Assembly (NCBI GenBank): GCA_033060915.1
Contig: CM065384.1
Span: 34,257,501 to 34,321,500, forward strand
Length of the DNA: 64,000 nucleotides
From: Euryodendron excelsum
Lineage: Eukaryota > Streptophyta > Magnoliopsida > Ericales > Pentaphylacaceae
Direction: 5' to 3'
Below are positions 21,201 through 36,200 of the stretch, in pieces. Under the pieces are notes generated by a model. The model was not told the DNA's origin, ran no database searches, and saw only the letters and a list, made by a program, of their open reading frames with translations. Made by a program: the position numbers and the translations under genes. Positions within the stretch are counted from its first letter, which is position 1. Each line of letters opens with the position of its first letter.

Positions 21201-24200
21201 GGGTTGTAGCCATGTACACATGAAGCGTACAAATGGGCTTAGAAACCAAAAAAGCCACCTATTTATCAACAGGAAAGTCCAAATCATCCAAAGTTTCTAC
21301 AAAAGAATCTAAACAAAAGGGAAAACTCTCCCTAAGCCAAAAAATATAAGGAGGCCAGTACCATCTATTTTAGAGTATGAACATTTGTTTTGACTCCATC
21401 AAAAGCTCTTTTGTTTCTCTCCCGCCACAAACACCACATCAAGCAAGCCTCCCAAGCCTTCCAGTTACAGGTGCTCGGTCATCCTCGACGCCAAGAGTCA
21501 AGAAGCTCCCTATCAGATCAAGATGTAACCCATTTCACCTCGAATACTGAGAACACCATACCACAAACCTCTGTAGCCACTGGGCAGTGCAACAGAAGAT
21601 GATTAACACTTTTCTCGCTATGCTTACACAAATAACACCAGTCCATCAAAACTTTGCCCCACTTTCTCAAGTTCTCAGTTGTCAAAATGGATTAAAAGAC
21701 ACTGTTAGTTGCAATGGACTAAGAAGGAAAGCTGATGGGGACCAAATAGGAGAATTCCACACTTATTTTAAGTGGAGAAGGAGATCAAGAAATTAGATTT
21801 AGAATGTTATTTTATTTTTTTCTTTATTGGTTTCCTTATGGGTTGTTTCCAAATTGGGACAATGGTTATGTAGGTACATAAATTGGACTCTGAACTGAAT
21901 TAATAGTTTTTTTTGGGCATAATTGAATACACAACTGATTTGTATACCTCGCTCTCCTTCACCATGTTAACACAAAGAAAAATTAGATTATTACATGTGA
22001 GCAAGCAAACCCACAGGTATGTCGTTAAGAAAGATTTATATCTATATATACACATGTATAGGTGTATATATATGTCATTAACGAAGACATATATATAAAC
22101 ACGCACATATATATATATATTAGATTTATATATGTATATACACACATGTATATATATGTCATTAACAAAGACATTCTTAAACACACACACATGTATTGCA
22201 TTCATCTTAAACTTGGCAATAAAGTTAGACTTAGAGCGGTGAAATTGGTTCCACGCGACAGCTGTCAGTTCAATGGCAGTCATTGAAAGTTGTTGTACAT
22301 ATTCATTATCTCATGATGTATGTTCCTTGATATTAAGCCATATGTCAGCCATAAACAGTTTTTGTGCATCATTATTTGAAGCTATAAATTGATCAAATCT
22401 GTATTAAGCCGATATGGTGTGAGGTGATAATATTTTGACCTATTAAACGAGACCTGAAAACCTCTCCTCTGATTTTAGCTGCAGGTCCCTCAATATTTGA
22501 GATCTCAGTCGAGATCTCAATGGGATCCAAACACTGATAGAATGCAGACAAAGCAACCTGTTGAGATTGACTGTGCAATTCTCAATTTGAGTGGTCCTGA
22601 AGTGCACTCCTGGAGTTAAAACATGTTAGAATATCAAATGACTTTTTAAAGTTGGACTGATAGTTAAAACAAATTTGACTAAACATACCCGTAATTGGAA
22701 GGAAAGAAGCTTTTATAAAAACTGTCATTCCTTTCATTTTACGTGAAAAAGAATAATATTCCTTTAATATGGGTAAATGATTTCATTGCCTTTCAATACT
22801 CGATAAATGTGGGGATAATAAAATTATTGTGATTTATGCTCTAAGAAATTGGACGTCAAATTGAAGCTTCCAGATCACCAGTTTGGCTTTGTGGGATTTT
22901 GTAGATCTTGTTTTTTGTCATTTTTCTCAGTTTTAAGAAGTCATTTGATCGAGTTATAAGATCAAAATCCAGTTTCATGTTCCTCAGACTTCATACTTGT
23001 TTAGTAGGAATGCTTCTGCTTCGCATTGGATTGCAATGCTGATTGAACTAATAATGGGGATCTTTCTTTGATTCTTGTTGGTGAACATCTTAGTTCCTAT
23101 TCTTCTCCCCTGTTTTTATGCTTCCACAGCTATTGCTATTCTTTGTGCAAGTAATCCATGAAGTTATAAGTTTTATATATTGTTTAATTGTTGCTGGTTT
23201 TGTTTGTTTTCCTTTTATTTGTTTTCGATTTTTAGTTTTTTTGGTTCTCCATGGAGGCAGTGTTCAAGCTTTGGGGGAACCCGTTTGTGGTTCAACCATC
23301 AACAATACATAGTGCCTGTTTGGTTCTTGTTTTGTTTCATGTTTTTGTTTTTAATTTTTGAAAATTGTTTTCAAAACAAGGCTCCAAAGTAAAAGGAAAA
23401 GGAGTGCGGTATTTAAGGAGTGTGGTGTTTTCACTTTGATGTATCTCAACCAGTTAATTACTTTAAGGAGCTATGTTATCTAGACTCGGGTACGGATGTC
23501 GGGTACAGGTACATTGAATTCATCTAATTCTCATGTCCAAGGACACTGGTACACGGCTAGATTTCATATTTTTCAAATACTTATTTTGTGTTTTTAAGAT
23601 AAAATAGCATTTACAAGCTAAAATATAGTATTTCATACGTAAAATGGAAGTCTTATGCTTAGTTTTATAGTAAACTCAATTAGTTATACATCCGTGTTAT
23701 ATGCATTCCAACTAGTGTCGAGTGTGCGATACGGGTATTTTACAAATTTAGAAGAGTCTAGGTAACATAGTTAAGGAGTGCGGAATTTTTATTTAAAAGA
23801 AAAAGGAATGTGGAAATAGAACTCAAACTAGGTTTCTAGTAGTTTCTTCCTTCAGTTTCATCTTGTAAGTGGGACTTCTTCAAGAACACTATTTGCAAAA
23901 CCTAAGAATTGAGTGGCTTGACTGATCTTGAATGGAATTTATACATCTTCAATTGAGGAAATACGCTTAAATAAGGGTAGTGTTAGCCAGAATTACTTTA
24001 TTGGTCTCCAACTCATACATCATTGTAAGAGTTGGAAGTTATCTGGCCTTATGTTTCAATTTGCACTTGGGTGTTTACTTTTGAAATAATTGAGGCATTT
24101 TTTCACAGCATGCTAGTTTGTAATTATCCTTTCTCACCTGTCAACTCTGTCATGGATCTTTTTTTGTCTGAGTAATTGCTGCTATGGTGTGTTTTGTTTT

Positions 24201-27200
24201 TATATTTTAATCTCAGAAATTCAAACGTGTTCTTATTTTCAAGTTTATTTTACTTGCGGGCTTCATTATTCTCTATTTTGTTATTTCTGAAACTAACAGT
24301 TAATTGCTGATAAATTTTTTTTGGTTGCAAAATTGGTTGTACTTGTCAACCCAGAACCTGGGTGATTTCCTTTAGTTCTGCCATCCTCCAAGCTTCCTTT
24401 GGCATAATGAGCTGTAGGGATTGTTATGGGAATTGTCTTTGATTGGGACCTTGCTCACTTTGTACAATCTAGGAAATGGTCGTAATGGAAGTTGATAACA
24501 ATAGAATTAGTACGAGAAGTGGCTATCCACCTTTCATGTTGGAGCTATGTGTGCCAACCATTGGAAAACGAGTTTGAGTAAGAGAGGAGCTATTTGTGCA
24601 AATTATGCCAAAAGTTAGGTTTATCTCCTGTCCACCCCTCCTAGCATGCCACACTAATGGAACCAACCTCAGGAATGGCCTCATTTTTTTGGGGCATAGA
24701 TAGCATAAATAAATTCTCTCGTCTTCTATAATCAAAGAGAACCTCAATAGCATGCCGCTTCTTGAATGCAGAATTCATCAATTTCCAAAGATCTTTTTTC
24801 TTTCTGCTGTTTTCCCCTCTTAAATGCTTGAAAAGATAAATTTTGGACAGTGATGTGGTTGGTTCTACATTCATAAAATTGGCTGGAGCTCCTAATGTGC
24901 ATATCTTTCTTAGTGCATTGTTTATTTTTTATTTTTATTCCTATATATGATTCCTTGGATGTGCTAACATGATACATGCTTTTACTCTGGTACTTGTTTC
25001 TGTTCTTGTCAAGTTAGTTCTGGCTTTCTCTTTTCTTTTTATCCTTTTCCCTTTTTCCTTTTGATGAGGCTTATATATACGCTATTGCTTGCTTAGGTGT
25101 CCGATAATTTGCTTCATGATGCTAGTAGCAATCAAGAAACCTTAATTTTTTGTTCTCAAACCCTCAGAAGCAAGGTAATCTTCTTCTTCTTTGTTATCTG
25201 TGCATGTGTGATTTCTACAAAAGTCTATTGTTGTATAATGCTACTGACCTGTGAATATGTGTTTGCTAACCCTCCTGCCCAAGCCAAAAAAGAAGAGAAG
25301 GAAACCCACCCACAACACGCGTGCACACACACACACGCACACACACACAAAAAGCTTTTCCATGCTTTTTTTTCTTGACGAATCTGTAGTCAGATTCTTT
25401 CGTAACAACTATAAAGACGTGCGGGGATTATACGTGATAATGAGGCATGGAAGCAGTTTGTATTTTGAATCCTAGTATATTGAGCAGGATCTTGCAATAT
25501 TAAATGATACAAGACACTGCTGTTTAGTCTTGTGTATGGAAATGATATGTGTTCTTTGCATGGGTTCATGTCTGTGTCTCTGTGATGCAAAAATGTTTCT
25601 TTTACTGATTACTGGCTTTCATTTCGTGGTGGTTTTAAATGCAGAGCTTATTGAAAACATTTCACAAAGGCCCCCCTAAAGTTAGAACCCAGGTATTGTA
25701 GTTTTCTCTATACAACTACATACCCTCTTGTGCACTCATGCACAATGTGGAATGTACAATATGAAGACATTTCCTGCTAAATTTTTTCACTTTGTAGATT
25801 AGCCTTGCGGTGGCTGCATTGGCTGTTCATGTCCCTGCTAAAGATTGGGGTGATGGTGGTATTGTAACTTGGCTTAGAGATGAGATGAATTCTCATCCCG
25901 AATGCATACCAAGTTTCCTTGAGCTACTCAAAGTTTTGCCTGAGGTACACACAATTCTAGTTCTATTTAGAATAAAAACTTAATTTGCAATCAATTTATA
26001 TCTGTTGATGAGATCATAAAAAGAATGATTCATTGGGCTCCAGTTTGAACTGCTATTAGGTACTACTACCTGTCTTGGGGATTTGATAGTGCATTAAAAA
26101 GGTCCTTTCGGAACAAAATCACCAACTTCAAGCTAAGAGGTTGTGTAAATGTGATGTAAGCAACAAGTTAGACTATGCTGCAACACGTATGCATTTTGTA
26201 CTATCTTTCAAATAAATTTAGCTAAAGAAACAAAGATGAATGCTGTTTATCTCAGAGAATATGCTTGCACGAGGCATCCATGTTTTGATCTATCAAGAAA
26301 ACACTCCAAAATTGTGAGAAGAAGCATTGGTTTTTGTATTAATAGTAGTGAATATTATTAAATGGCCAATGATTGTGACGTCTCACCTATGAACAGTTTA
26401 AGTAAAGCTAGCTAAATTTTGGGGAGATGGATTAATTTCTGAGGTATATTTGTGGAATTAATTAAGGTTCAATTTGAAATATATTCATAAACTGATAATA
26501 TTCTAGGGATTGGTTGAGGAGAAGTGAAAGCAACATTCTCTTATGCGCATTTTTTTTGTGGATTTTTAAAGAAATTATTTCAATACCCCTCTCTCCTCTC
26601 TTTTTCATTTTTGTGATGGAAATTTTGAGTTGTATGCTTGTTAGGATGATGGACAAAGTGAGGATGAGGGGTTCCAAATTGGCAATAGATGCGGGAGATG
26701 ATTTTGGTGTCACACCTGTTCTTTCTTGATGATATATGGTCATCTTTTATGAGGCAGATGAGGAGTTAAGGGCTCTGCAAACTTGGCTAAGAGTGAACTT
26801 ATCCTAGTGGCGAGGTGGGGAATCTTGAGTTGTTGGCTGCTAATCTGGGGTGTATGGTGGGATTTTTGCCCTCTGTCTACTTGGGTCTTCCTCTGGGGTG
26901 TCACTTTAAAGCTAAGGCTTCATGGGACAGGGTGGTGGCGAGATCTAAGAAGAGGCTGGCCTCTTGGAAGAGGCAATACACGTTGAGAGGGGGAAGAGTT
27001 ACATAAGAAGTTTCTCGTCTATTTTCCCAGTGTACTACCTTTTGTTATTTACTATTCCTATTTCTGTGGCCAGGAGAGTAGAGAAATTGATGAAGTACTC
27101 CTTGTGGGGTAGGTTAGGTGAGGAATTAAGTATCATTTGGTGCTACGGAATGACGTTTGTGTCTTGGTGAAGGGGGGTGGGTTGGGAATATGTGACTTAG

Positions 27201-30200
27201 TCTTTTTAAATAAAGCCTTGTTAGGGAAATTTGTTGAGATTTGTCAAGTAGAGGTTTTGTTTGTGGTGCGAGGTGATAGGTGGGAAGTATGGCTTGCGGA
27301 GGGGTGAGTGGTCCTCTAAAGCCATTAAGGGTTCTCATGGGGTGGGTATCTGGAACAGCCACATGAAAGTGTGAGGATTTTCTTGATCTCATATGTCTTA
27401 AAGTTGCATGGGTGGAGGGTGCTGTTCTAGCATGAGTTTTGGTGTGGCATATGCCTTTGAGGGAGGATTTCCTAGAGTTGTATAGAATTAGGGTGTTTCC
27501 GGAAGTCACGATAGAAGACTGCTGGTTCACCACTTTTTTGAATGGAGCATGAGTCCCTCTATTCAAGAGGGCCCTGCAAGAGTGGTTGATTCGGTCGAAG
27601 GCTTGTTAGAAAGGCAATCAGATGCAATGATTTGGAGGGTGAAAGGAGTGTTATTGGTTTCTTTTTTCTATTGGTCTCTTGTTGGAAAGGAGATGTAACC
27701 TTCCCTTCGATGGGATTTGGCATACTAAGCCCCCAACCCAATCCCCCACAGTAGGTTTTGTAGGGATAAATTTTCCAATTAGGAGATTTTATTTTATGTT
27801 TTCACAAGTAAAATAACTATATTATTGAGAAGAGACTCAACATCCCTGGACATTATAGATGGAAAAAAGAAGGATCAAATATAAACTAAAAACCGTTATC
27901 AAAACTTAATTCCCCTGTAAGATCCAACAACAACAAAAGACAGAGTCACCCGACTTGTCTTCATCCGAAAAGGAAGAGAATGAAGTAAGGTTAACCTAAG
28001 TCTATGAATCCTCAAAGGTATGCTGATTTCTTCCTCTTCAAACACATCACATTAAGAACGCAGGAGTGACCATACATGCCTTCTTGGCATTGTGACTTGC
28101 AACCCAATTGTAGTTGCACAAGTTCAACTTTACATCTTAGTCTTAACTTTTTGTGTAAGATATAATGTCTTGGTTCATTATTTTGGGTGTTCCAGATCCC
28201 AACTGTTTGAAGTTGTTCCTTTGATAGAGATTTCTCCATATTTTCCTTGTATCCATAATAAACTCTCTCCCTTGAGGTGTAGGAGGATATTATAATTGGT
28301 ATCAACTATTGAAAATTGTAGGAGTTGTTTTTCGGGAAGAGGGCTGAAATACCCTGAAAGTGGTCGTAATGACTTTTTCTTTTTTAATTTGAAAGAAACT
28401 CTTCCAACAGTATGCTAGGGGCACTGTGTGCATTATCCATATGTCCTACATATTACGGACATGTTATGTTGGTTTATAAGATTCCCTCAAGATTAGATGC
28501 TAATTTCTGTACAAAATTGATGTCCATGTAACTTATTAACAATAGCTTGGATACTATAGTTTACTGGAAGTCTAATGAGTTTTTTGTTTTCACTGTCAGG
28601 AAGCATTCAACTATAAGATAGCAGCTCGTCCTGATAGACGCCGCCAATTTGAGAAAGAACTTACCTCTGCAATGGAGGTTGCGCTTAGTATCTTGACTGC
28701 TTGTTTGAATATTAATGAACTTAAGGAGCAGGTGGGAGCTCTTCTTTTGTTATTTGCCTAGATGTAGTGCTGTTTTATATTGGATAATATGTTTTGGATA
28801 TCTTGATTTCGTTTTATCATTTATGATCCATTTCTTAAGTATACTTCTGACTTTTGGTGAGGTGGAATTGGTTCCTGAAGTAAAAGTGAATAGCTGTTTT
28901 CAAATTTTGGTCTCATTGAAAATTTAGCTAGTTTACTCTTACCATTTCTATGGATAATAGTTTAATTGGGTTGCTAAGTTCGACATAATGTGGCTAGTTT
29001 TCTTGTTCTCCTTGATCTTCCATCAATTTATGACTTCTTGCACTTGTTGGTGAATGAACACTTTGAAAATAATTTTTTTTTTAGGGGAGAAAATAATGTT
29101 TTAAAGTGGAGAAAGTAGCACATGGATTCTGTTGAGTTGGCTATGGCCCTCCCTACTACAGACTATGCTTGGAAAGTCTGTGATAAGCAAGAAGAGAAGT
29201 CCCGAGAAATTTGACGCAAAGTATTGGAACCGTTTGAAAAGTTTTAGATGCCTGAAAGGCGATAGTATTTTGATGGACCCTGTTAAAGGCATGTGATTAT
29301 ATGATATATTTTCATAAGTAAAATGAATATATTAGGAAAAGAATTACCAAGTGGGTACCACCCAAGTACAACAGGAAACAAAAATAAGGGCCTACACCAT
29401 TTATACATCAATTATTACTCACAAGATTCTACAAAATCCAAAATTGGCCCAAGGATGAGTCATACCATCTGAAGGACCAACCAATACAAAATGGACAATA
29501 ATACTCTTCAATTTCAGCACAGAGACTTCCACCCTTTCAAACGTCCTTTGATTACGTTCTTGCAAAATAGACCACACCAAAGCCAAAGGCACCAAAAACC
29601 AGGCCGTTTCCTCCTTCTACCCACTCTAACCCCCCGCCAAGAGAGAATAAGGTTCCTTACACGGAGGAAACACCTACATGCATGTGATTATATGATCAAC
29701 TAAACAAGTCGTGGGACCAATGAGAAGATGGCATTTGTAGCTTAGTATAAAAAAATGAAATCTTAATTCAGGAATATTGAGTATTTTTTGTTGTGTGAAT
29801 TTTTAGGTGTTTTAGGAGTAGTATATCTAATTTTGCCATGACTCCAAGTTCGGCGGAGTCCACAGTTTCAGGATTTCAATTTGATACCAAATTTGTTTCT
29901 ATAGTGGTTTAGAAGAGTTATAAAAGATCTTTAGGCTGTCTTTGGACTTTGGAACTTATGGAAAGGAAGAGAGAAAGAAAATTATTAATTTTCCTTCCTC
30001 TGTTTGGTTCCTTATTTAGGAGGGGAAAAAAAATAAAAACAAAAAGGCGTGGAAAATTAAAAGGAATTTGAAGAGAAATAGGGGTACCATAAGGGAAGAT
30101 GTGAAAAATGAAGAAATACCACTGTTACCTAATGAATGTCACAATTACAGGTTTGCAGGTAAGTTATCAACCCAGTTTTGACATGAAAAATTGGGAGAAA

Positions 30201-33200
30201 AGCTAGTTACCGTTTTTTTAGGCTTGAAATAAGTTTGGGATCTGAGCTAGACCCGAGTTGTACTGAAGTTAAAATTTTGTTTGTTGTTGGTTGTTACAAA
30301 TATTATCTGTTACCTTCGGTAAATTAGCAATTGTTTCAGATTATGTTTAGCACACAATTGAAGGGTTTAGGCTCAAATCTTTTCTTGGAGCATTAGATTT
30401 ACAAGGTGATTGGTCTTCCCAGTTTTGGGTTATGGCTGAGCTCAGTCTGTATGGTTTTGCTATTCCGATCTAGCTTGGACAAACCTTGGCCTGACTTGGT
30501 CCTGCTGTCTGTCTCTTTTGTATTCTGTTTTCCCCCATCTCTGTTTTTTTTTTGTTTTTCCCCACTCTGCTTATAATTTAGAGGCTTGAAAGACCACTTT
30601 GTACTGTCCTTGCTTTTATTTTTCTATTCACTTAAATAACTCTTCTCCACTTCCTCTTGGGGTTCTTTTCTTCCTAGGATCTCTTTTGATTCTTACTTTC
30701 CTTCCTCTACTTCTTCATGCTTCTCCTCTCTCTTTTTTGTTCTCTTTCTTGTTTCCTTTGTTTCTGTTTCTTTCCTTAGCTAGATACTAGCCAAAGTTAC
30801 ATCATTGTGGTATACGAATCCTTGAAATATCAATGTATAGATTATTTGAAATAGCTTTCAAGTTCTTCTTCTTCTTCTCTCTCTCTCTCTCTCATACACA
30901 CACACACACACACACACAACAAACACTCATCTCTTTCTATCTTCTCTTATCTCTCTATTTCGGTTTTTCTCTTTATGATTGAGAGTGCTGGAGGACTGCT
31001 TTAACCCCCTCTTGCATACTCTCTCCCTCTCTCTCTCTCTCTCTTGCGCGCGCGCGCTGGTTCTTTCATTCTGAACTCTTCTAATTCTTATTCCAAGTGT
31101 ACTTAGAAAACTCTTCTTCCTCTTCTAGAAACCTCTTTTTCCCTTTTTGTTTCCTTACCTTCCTTTTATCTTCTCTCTTTTGCCCGTTGTGTCCTCTCCC
31201 CTTTATGGTTGTTCTATTCCAAGCTCTTGTAATTCTTGTTGTTCACTCCCCTTCTACTTTTTTCTTCTCCTTTCTTTTGTGTTCTCTTTCTCATTTGCTT
31301 TGTCTCAGTTCTCTTTTTTCCTTTCCTCATTTGGCACAATCCTAGTGAAGGTTAAATTTATTTATATGTTTACTGAAACTACCAAATTTTTGGCCTTTTT
31401 TTGAAGTTTCACTAGTGATTCTCATAGAAACACATTAGTTTCCTAAAGTGATTTGAAAGGATTGTAATGGGAGATCGGAATAACAATTGCTTAACATGCT
31501 CATGCATAGGTTTCTAGGAAATGTGACTTCCATCTTGGGAGTTGGGATACTGTTTTGACAGCCGTTATCTGGACCATGCTTCTCATGTACACTTGAGTAT
31601 GGATGTGGCTTGGTTTTTGATGGATGTGGTCTTGTTTTCATCCAACATATTGCTTGGGAAACTAGATGGTTAAAGAAACACAGTTAGTTTTAAGGACCCA
31701 TGACTATTGCATTGTGGTACATTGTCAGTTAGTAGATATTGCTCACATCTGGAATATGTATAATGCATGTTGGGTGTTATCATAGTTTATTAGAAGAATT
31801 CACCATTTCAGACACCTCATTGACAACTCTCACCATATGACCAAGAAAACATGGATGTTCGAATCCAATAAATGAAAATAAGTAAGGTATTGAAAAATCA
31901 AGAGAACATATTGAAAATTTGACCTACTCGAGAATAGAAGACCCGTGAAGGTTTTATCAGAAGTCTGGATGAGAGGAGAGGAATGATAATAATTGATATG
32001 CTATTGCCTATGGGGGTTTGGATGGAGAGGGGCAATCTTTGAAGAAGAGCCGTGGTTGGGAAATGTGGGTGTGATAGGGATGGATGGGCTATGGGTCAGT
32101 GTACAGGTCCCTTTGGTGTACGGTTGTGGAGAAGCATCATGCAGCTTTGGGAAGAATTTGTGAACCTGATATCATTTACAGTGACTGATAGTAGTAGAGT
32201 GAGATTTTGGATGGATGGATGGACGGTGTGGTCACAGGCCGTTGAGGGACATATTTCCAATTTATTTGTGGTGGCTGTTGATAAGAAAGCTTCAGTGGCC
32301 ATCTGGTTGTGCTTTAACTGCTGGGGGTATTCTTTGGCTTCCACAATTTAGGAGGAATTTGAGGGATTGGGTAGGTGGACTCTATGTCTTTATTATTTCA
32401 TATTCTTTATGATTCTCGAGTTAGCGGGGAGAGTGGAGGATATGTTGTTTTGGCAAGCTTCCAAGAATGGCTCTTTCTCGGTTCACTCATTGTATAGGTC
32501 TTTGTGCGGCAGGGGGAAGTATGATTTTTCGTGGAAAGGATTATTGAAAGGTAAATGCTTTGACGGTGGATCATGAGGCTATGTTAGAGTGGTGTTTCAT
32601 TTGCAAATCTTGTGGAGAATCAGTAAATCCTCCATTGTTCGGTGGATAGAGAAGTGTGGAATTTGGTGTTCTTGCTTTTTGGAGTGGAAGGGTTCATCTC
32701 ATCCTCTGTTTGTACAGTGTTGGCTTGTTGCCATTGGGGGCACAGCTGTCCAAAATGGGGTGTGATTTGTGAAGAGAGCTTGGATTGTCACTCCATTATG
32801 TGTCTTCTGGTCAGAGGGCTTTTGAAAGAGTTGAGACTTGAGAACCCAATTCCTTGTCTAAAAGGAATTATTCTCATTTGCCTTTACTTTTGGATAGTTG
32901 AGTCTACTGCTTTTTATCTCCTATTTTGTGGATATTTTTTTGGGTGAATTGTATATACCTGTGCATATATAGGTGATGCAGCCAGTAATGGTCAACAGCA
33001 ATTTAAAAGTTTGGAAGCAGAGCTTTGTGCCACCTTTTGGGAACTTGCATAGTGTTGAATATGTTCAACAAGTCTTAGTATACTTTTGACTGTCTCTAGT
33101 AAGTTGTGCCTAGTAACTTGTGCTATCTAATTTTTGTGCCTAATAACTTGAGTTGTCTTTAGCTTGTTTTTGACTATCTTGTGTTTGGAGAAGAAGTTGA

Positions 33201-36200
33201 AATTGTGGAAGTTAATAGGGGAGTGCTATAGATACCATGTAGTTGATGTTCGAAGTATCTATTAATGAATCAATTTATATGAAGTCACATATTGGTTGAG
33301 CATTGCTCCCCCTCTCTATCTCCTTCTCTCGGCTGTGGCTTGCAGCCTTTCTTTAGGCTTAGTTCCTAATTTATAGCAGCTGCTGGCTAATTTAATCAGC
33401 AGCCTCTCTGCAGTGTTTCTTTCTTCTGCATCAATAGGCTATGAGGTTTTCTTTATAGAGCTTTTGCACGAGTTTGCCCTCCTTTTCTTGAAGGCATTTA
33501 TTTTCGCTTTATAAAAGTTACTTTCCTTATCTTGAAGAAAAGAAAAAATGATATGCAATTACATGTAAGTGCAATGTCCTTACCTTGTTCATCTCCTCTT
33601 TATGGGAATTTCCTCTATTGATGATTCTATTTTGTGTACCGTGTCTAGGTCCCTTGTCTTTGCCCAAACAATATAAAGGGTTTTGTTTTGATTCGGTCAT
33701 TATTCTGTTGTCTTTTCAATGTTCTCTGGTAGTCAATATTTCAAGTGGAACTACCAAGTTTGCATGGGATCTTAAATCAATTTTCCTATTTGGTCTTGCT
33801 TATCAATTAATTTTCTTTGGCACACATTAAAGATGATGTTTTAAATTACAGTCTTAAAAGTGCTTGCTAGAATCAATTATCTCTATGTGGAAGAATCTTT
33901 AGCTGTTTATATGATATTAGTATTTCCTGTCAATTCGAAACCAAAATTGTATGATATATTGCACTGAACATGATACTTTGTTCATGTACAACGGCTAGGA
34001 ATTATGGGGAGGCTTAAGGTCTCGACTTTTTGATGGTTAACCTGACTATGGTTGCCAAACAAATACAATAGTGTGTCAGATTTCTCCTATCAGCTTGAGG
34101 CAAGCAGAATGGTTGCTTTTGATTAACATTGGAAATCTTAAATGTAAAATTTTCCTGTTTCCAGTCTATCAGATATTAATAATAATCTTCCTCAAAATAT
34201 GTTTTGGTGCTAATTAGGAAAACAAAGGTCAACATATCACTACACTTCCATCCCTTTCAATTCTTGTGCTATTAAATCTTTCAACAATACTTCCCTCATC
34301 ATTCATGTGGTGTGTGTAATTATTTCTGATTGTAGCAATGTTGTTGTGCTGAAAGCATAATGTGGATGGGCTTTTTGATGCATTTCTAAGCATCAAATGA
34401 CATTTTCTAGATGAGAGATGGCGGTGATATCATGAGCAGTTAAGAAATGAAGTAATTTTTTTTTTGTCAAAATATAATTGAAATGTTTATCTTCATCAAG
34501 CTTGATGACACTTCTCTTGCTTAATATTGTTGCACTAGTTTTTCTACCATCGATATACATTCTTCACGTCTTTTTTTTGTATAACTAGAGTTTCTTGGGG
34601 TCTTTTTTGTCCCTAAAAAAAGAACTTGTATAATCTGATAATTTGACCTCTGAAAATATTATTGATTGCTTTTGAATAACTTTTTCTTACGATTTTGTCA
34701 TTATTTATATACCCGGCAGGTTCTTGAGGCATTTGCTGCTTGGCTTCGGCTAAGGCATAGGTGTGTATTTCTGTTCCTTGTATTCCAAACTTTGTTCTCG
34801 TAGAAATGGAAGTATTTGGTAACACATAAGTAGGCATTACAGTCCCTAGGACTTTGCCCTTGTTGTCAAGAAGGCTCGTGAACAGCAATAACATTATCAC
34901 TTGAAGGATGACCCTTGGGACAAATTATTTGGTGTTTATAGCATTATTTGTCTTAGGTGAAAGTATCTGCATCCATACGTGTCTGATTTCCGGCCATTCA
35001 TTCGCAAGTCAATTATAAGACACATGAATGTCATAAGCTGTTCCAAGAAGTCCAGCAGTCAGTATATTATAATTTTTTGCTACAATAAGGCTCTGCCAAA
35101 GAGGACATCTTTCACTTGTTGTAGTCTATGGGAGAATCTAGTCCGTATTATACAATAGATCAAATGTTTTCTTTCTAATCAATAGGAGAATAGATCCTGA
35201 GATGTTAGAGAAGTAGCCTTGCTTTCAAAACATTTGGACTGTTGATCATCTGTGATAAAATCTAATCTTGTAGTCCCTTCTAATTCTAGACGATGTGCAT
35301 AGCTTGTGCTGTGTGATAAAAGTAAGTTTAAATTGGGATGATAGGACGTTGGTCTGAACCAAACACTTGTCTTTGATTAATCTTGAAGCATAAATGTTCA
35401 AACGAAAAAGCTTACCCACTTTCATGGCCAAAAAATCTCACTTTATTTTTGTTTAATAGAGTAGTTATATACTAGGACTGTGGTAAGAGTAAAAATGGAA
35501 ACTAAAAATATTTTACTGGCAAGTAAGGAAAGTGCTAGTGCCATTTTTATATATGTAGTAGATTAGGTTGGAAAATTACTAATATTTGGAAGAAAGGAGA
35601 AGTGGTTGAGTTGGCAGGAACACACTTGGAATATATGGGGAGTGTCACTGTCAATGATTTTGAACTATTATTCTGGCCATGGTTCTTTCTGTAAAGGAAA
35701 TTAGAGGTCACTTTTAGATGTCCCCGTCTCCTTGCTCTCCAACTGAAGCATTTTTTGACTCAAGCATTTTTGGACTGCCTTTTATGCGAAGCTGTAACTT
35801 GTCAATTCTTGCTGCTAGTTGCTTTTTCTGAAGAAGCCATCATTTTGTTCTTCTTGTTTTTGGTGTCGTGATCAGTGATTCTTGGTAGCATTCTTGCCCT
35901 TTGTTTTTTTTTTTTTTTAAACTATGTTTTTATTTTAAATCATTGTTTCTTACAAAAAGCGTGTATACTAGGTTTTGTGCTACATGTATATATTCTTTTG
36001 TCGGCTAAGTAGAAGCACTATCAAATTTTCTGATGCTGGAACCTTGTAAAAACATGAGTTTGTGTATACTATATGGATGCAGATAATACGTTAAAGTAAA
36101 TCCTGAGACATAAATGACTTTTCTTCATAGCTTGTGCATTTTGCAAAGTATGTTTTCAAGGTTTCCTTAATGGATTAAAAAATTAGGCGACTCTACAGAT

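Larger units (their letters stand above)
18377..25096 (+). other. Importin intron 1 (6.7 kb) with several mobile-element relics
   Basis: Donor and acceptor are GT and AG. It holds, in order, a 66-bp duplication (18,941-19,072), a SINE-like piece (19,833-19,940), a TIR element (19,977-20,683), a LINE 3' end (21,075-21,650), a TA/CA-rich duplicated stretch (22,030-22,190) and a MITE (23,471-23,770). I saw no coding exon between them. Sequence at 24,550-24,980 (minus) is open in several frames without a recognisable product. Confidence 0.75.

Noticed and set aside
24523..24977. Three overlapping minus-strand ORFs suggesting a gene inside intron 1
   Set aside because: Frames shift against one another, no domain is recognisable, and there is no supported start or splice structure.
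27126..27566. 146-codon minus-strand ORF
   Set aside because: Antisense of LINE sequence that reads as reverse transcriptase C-terminus on the plus strand.
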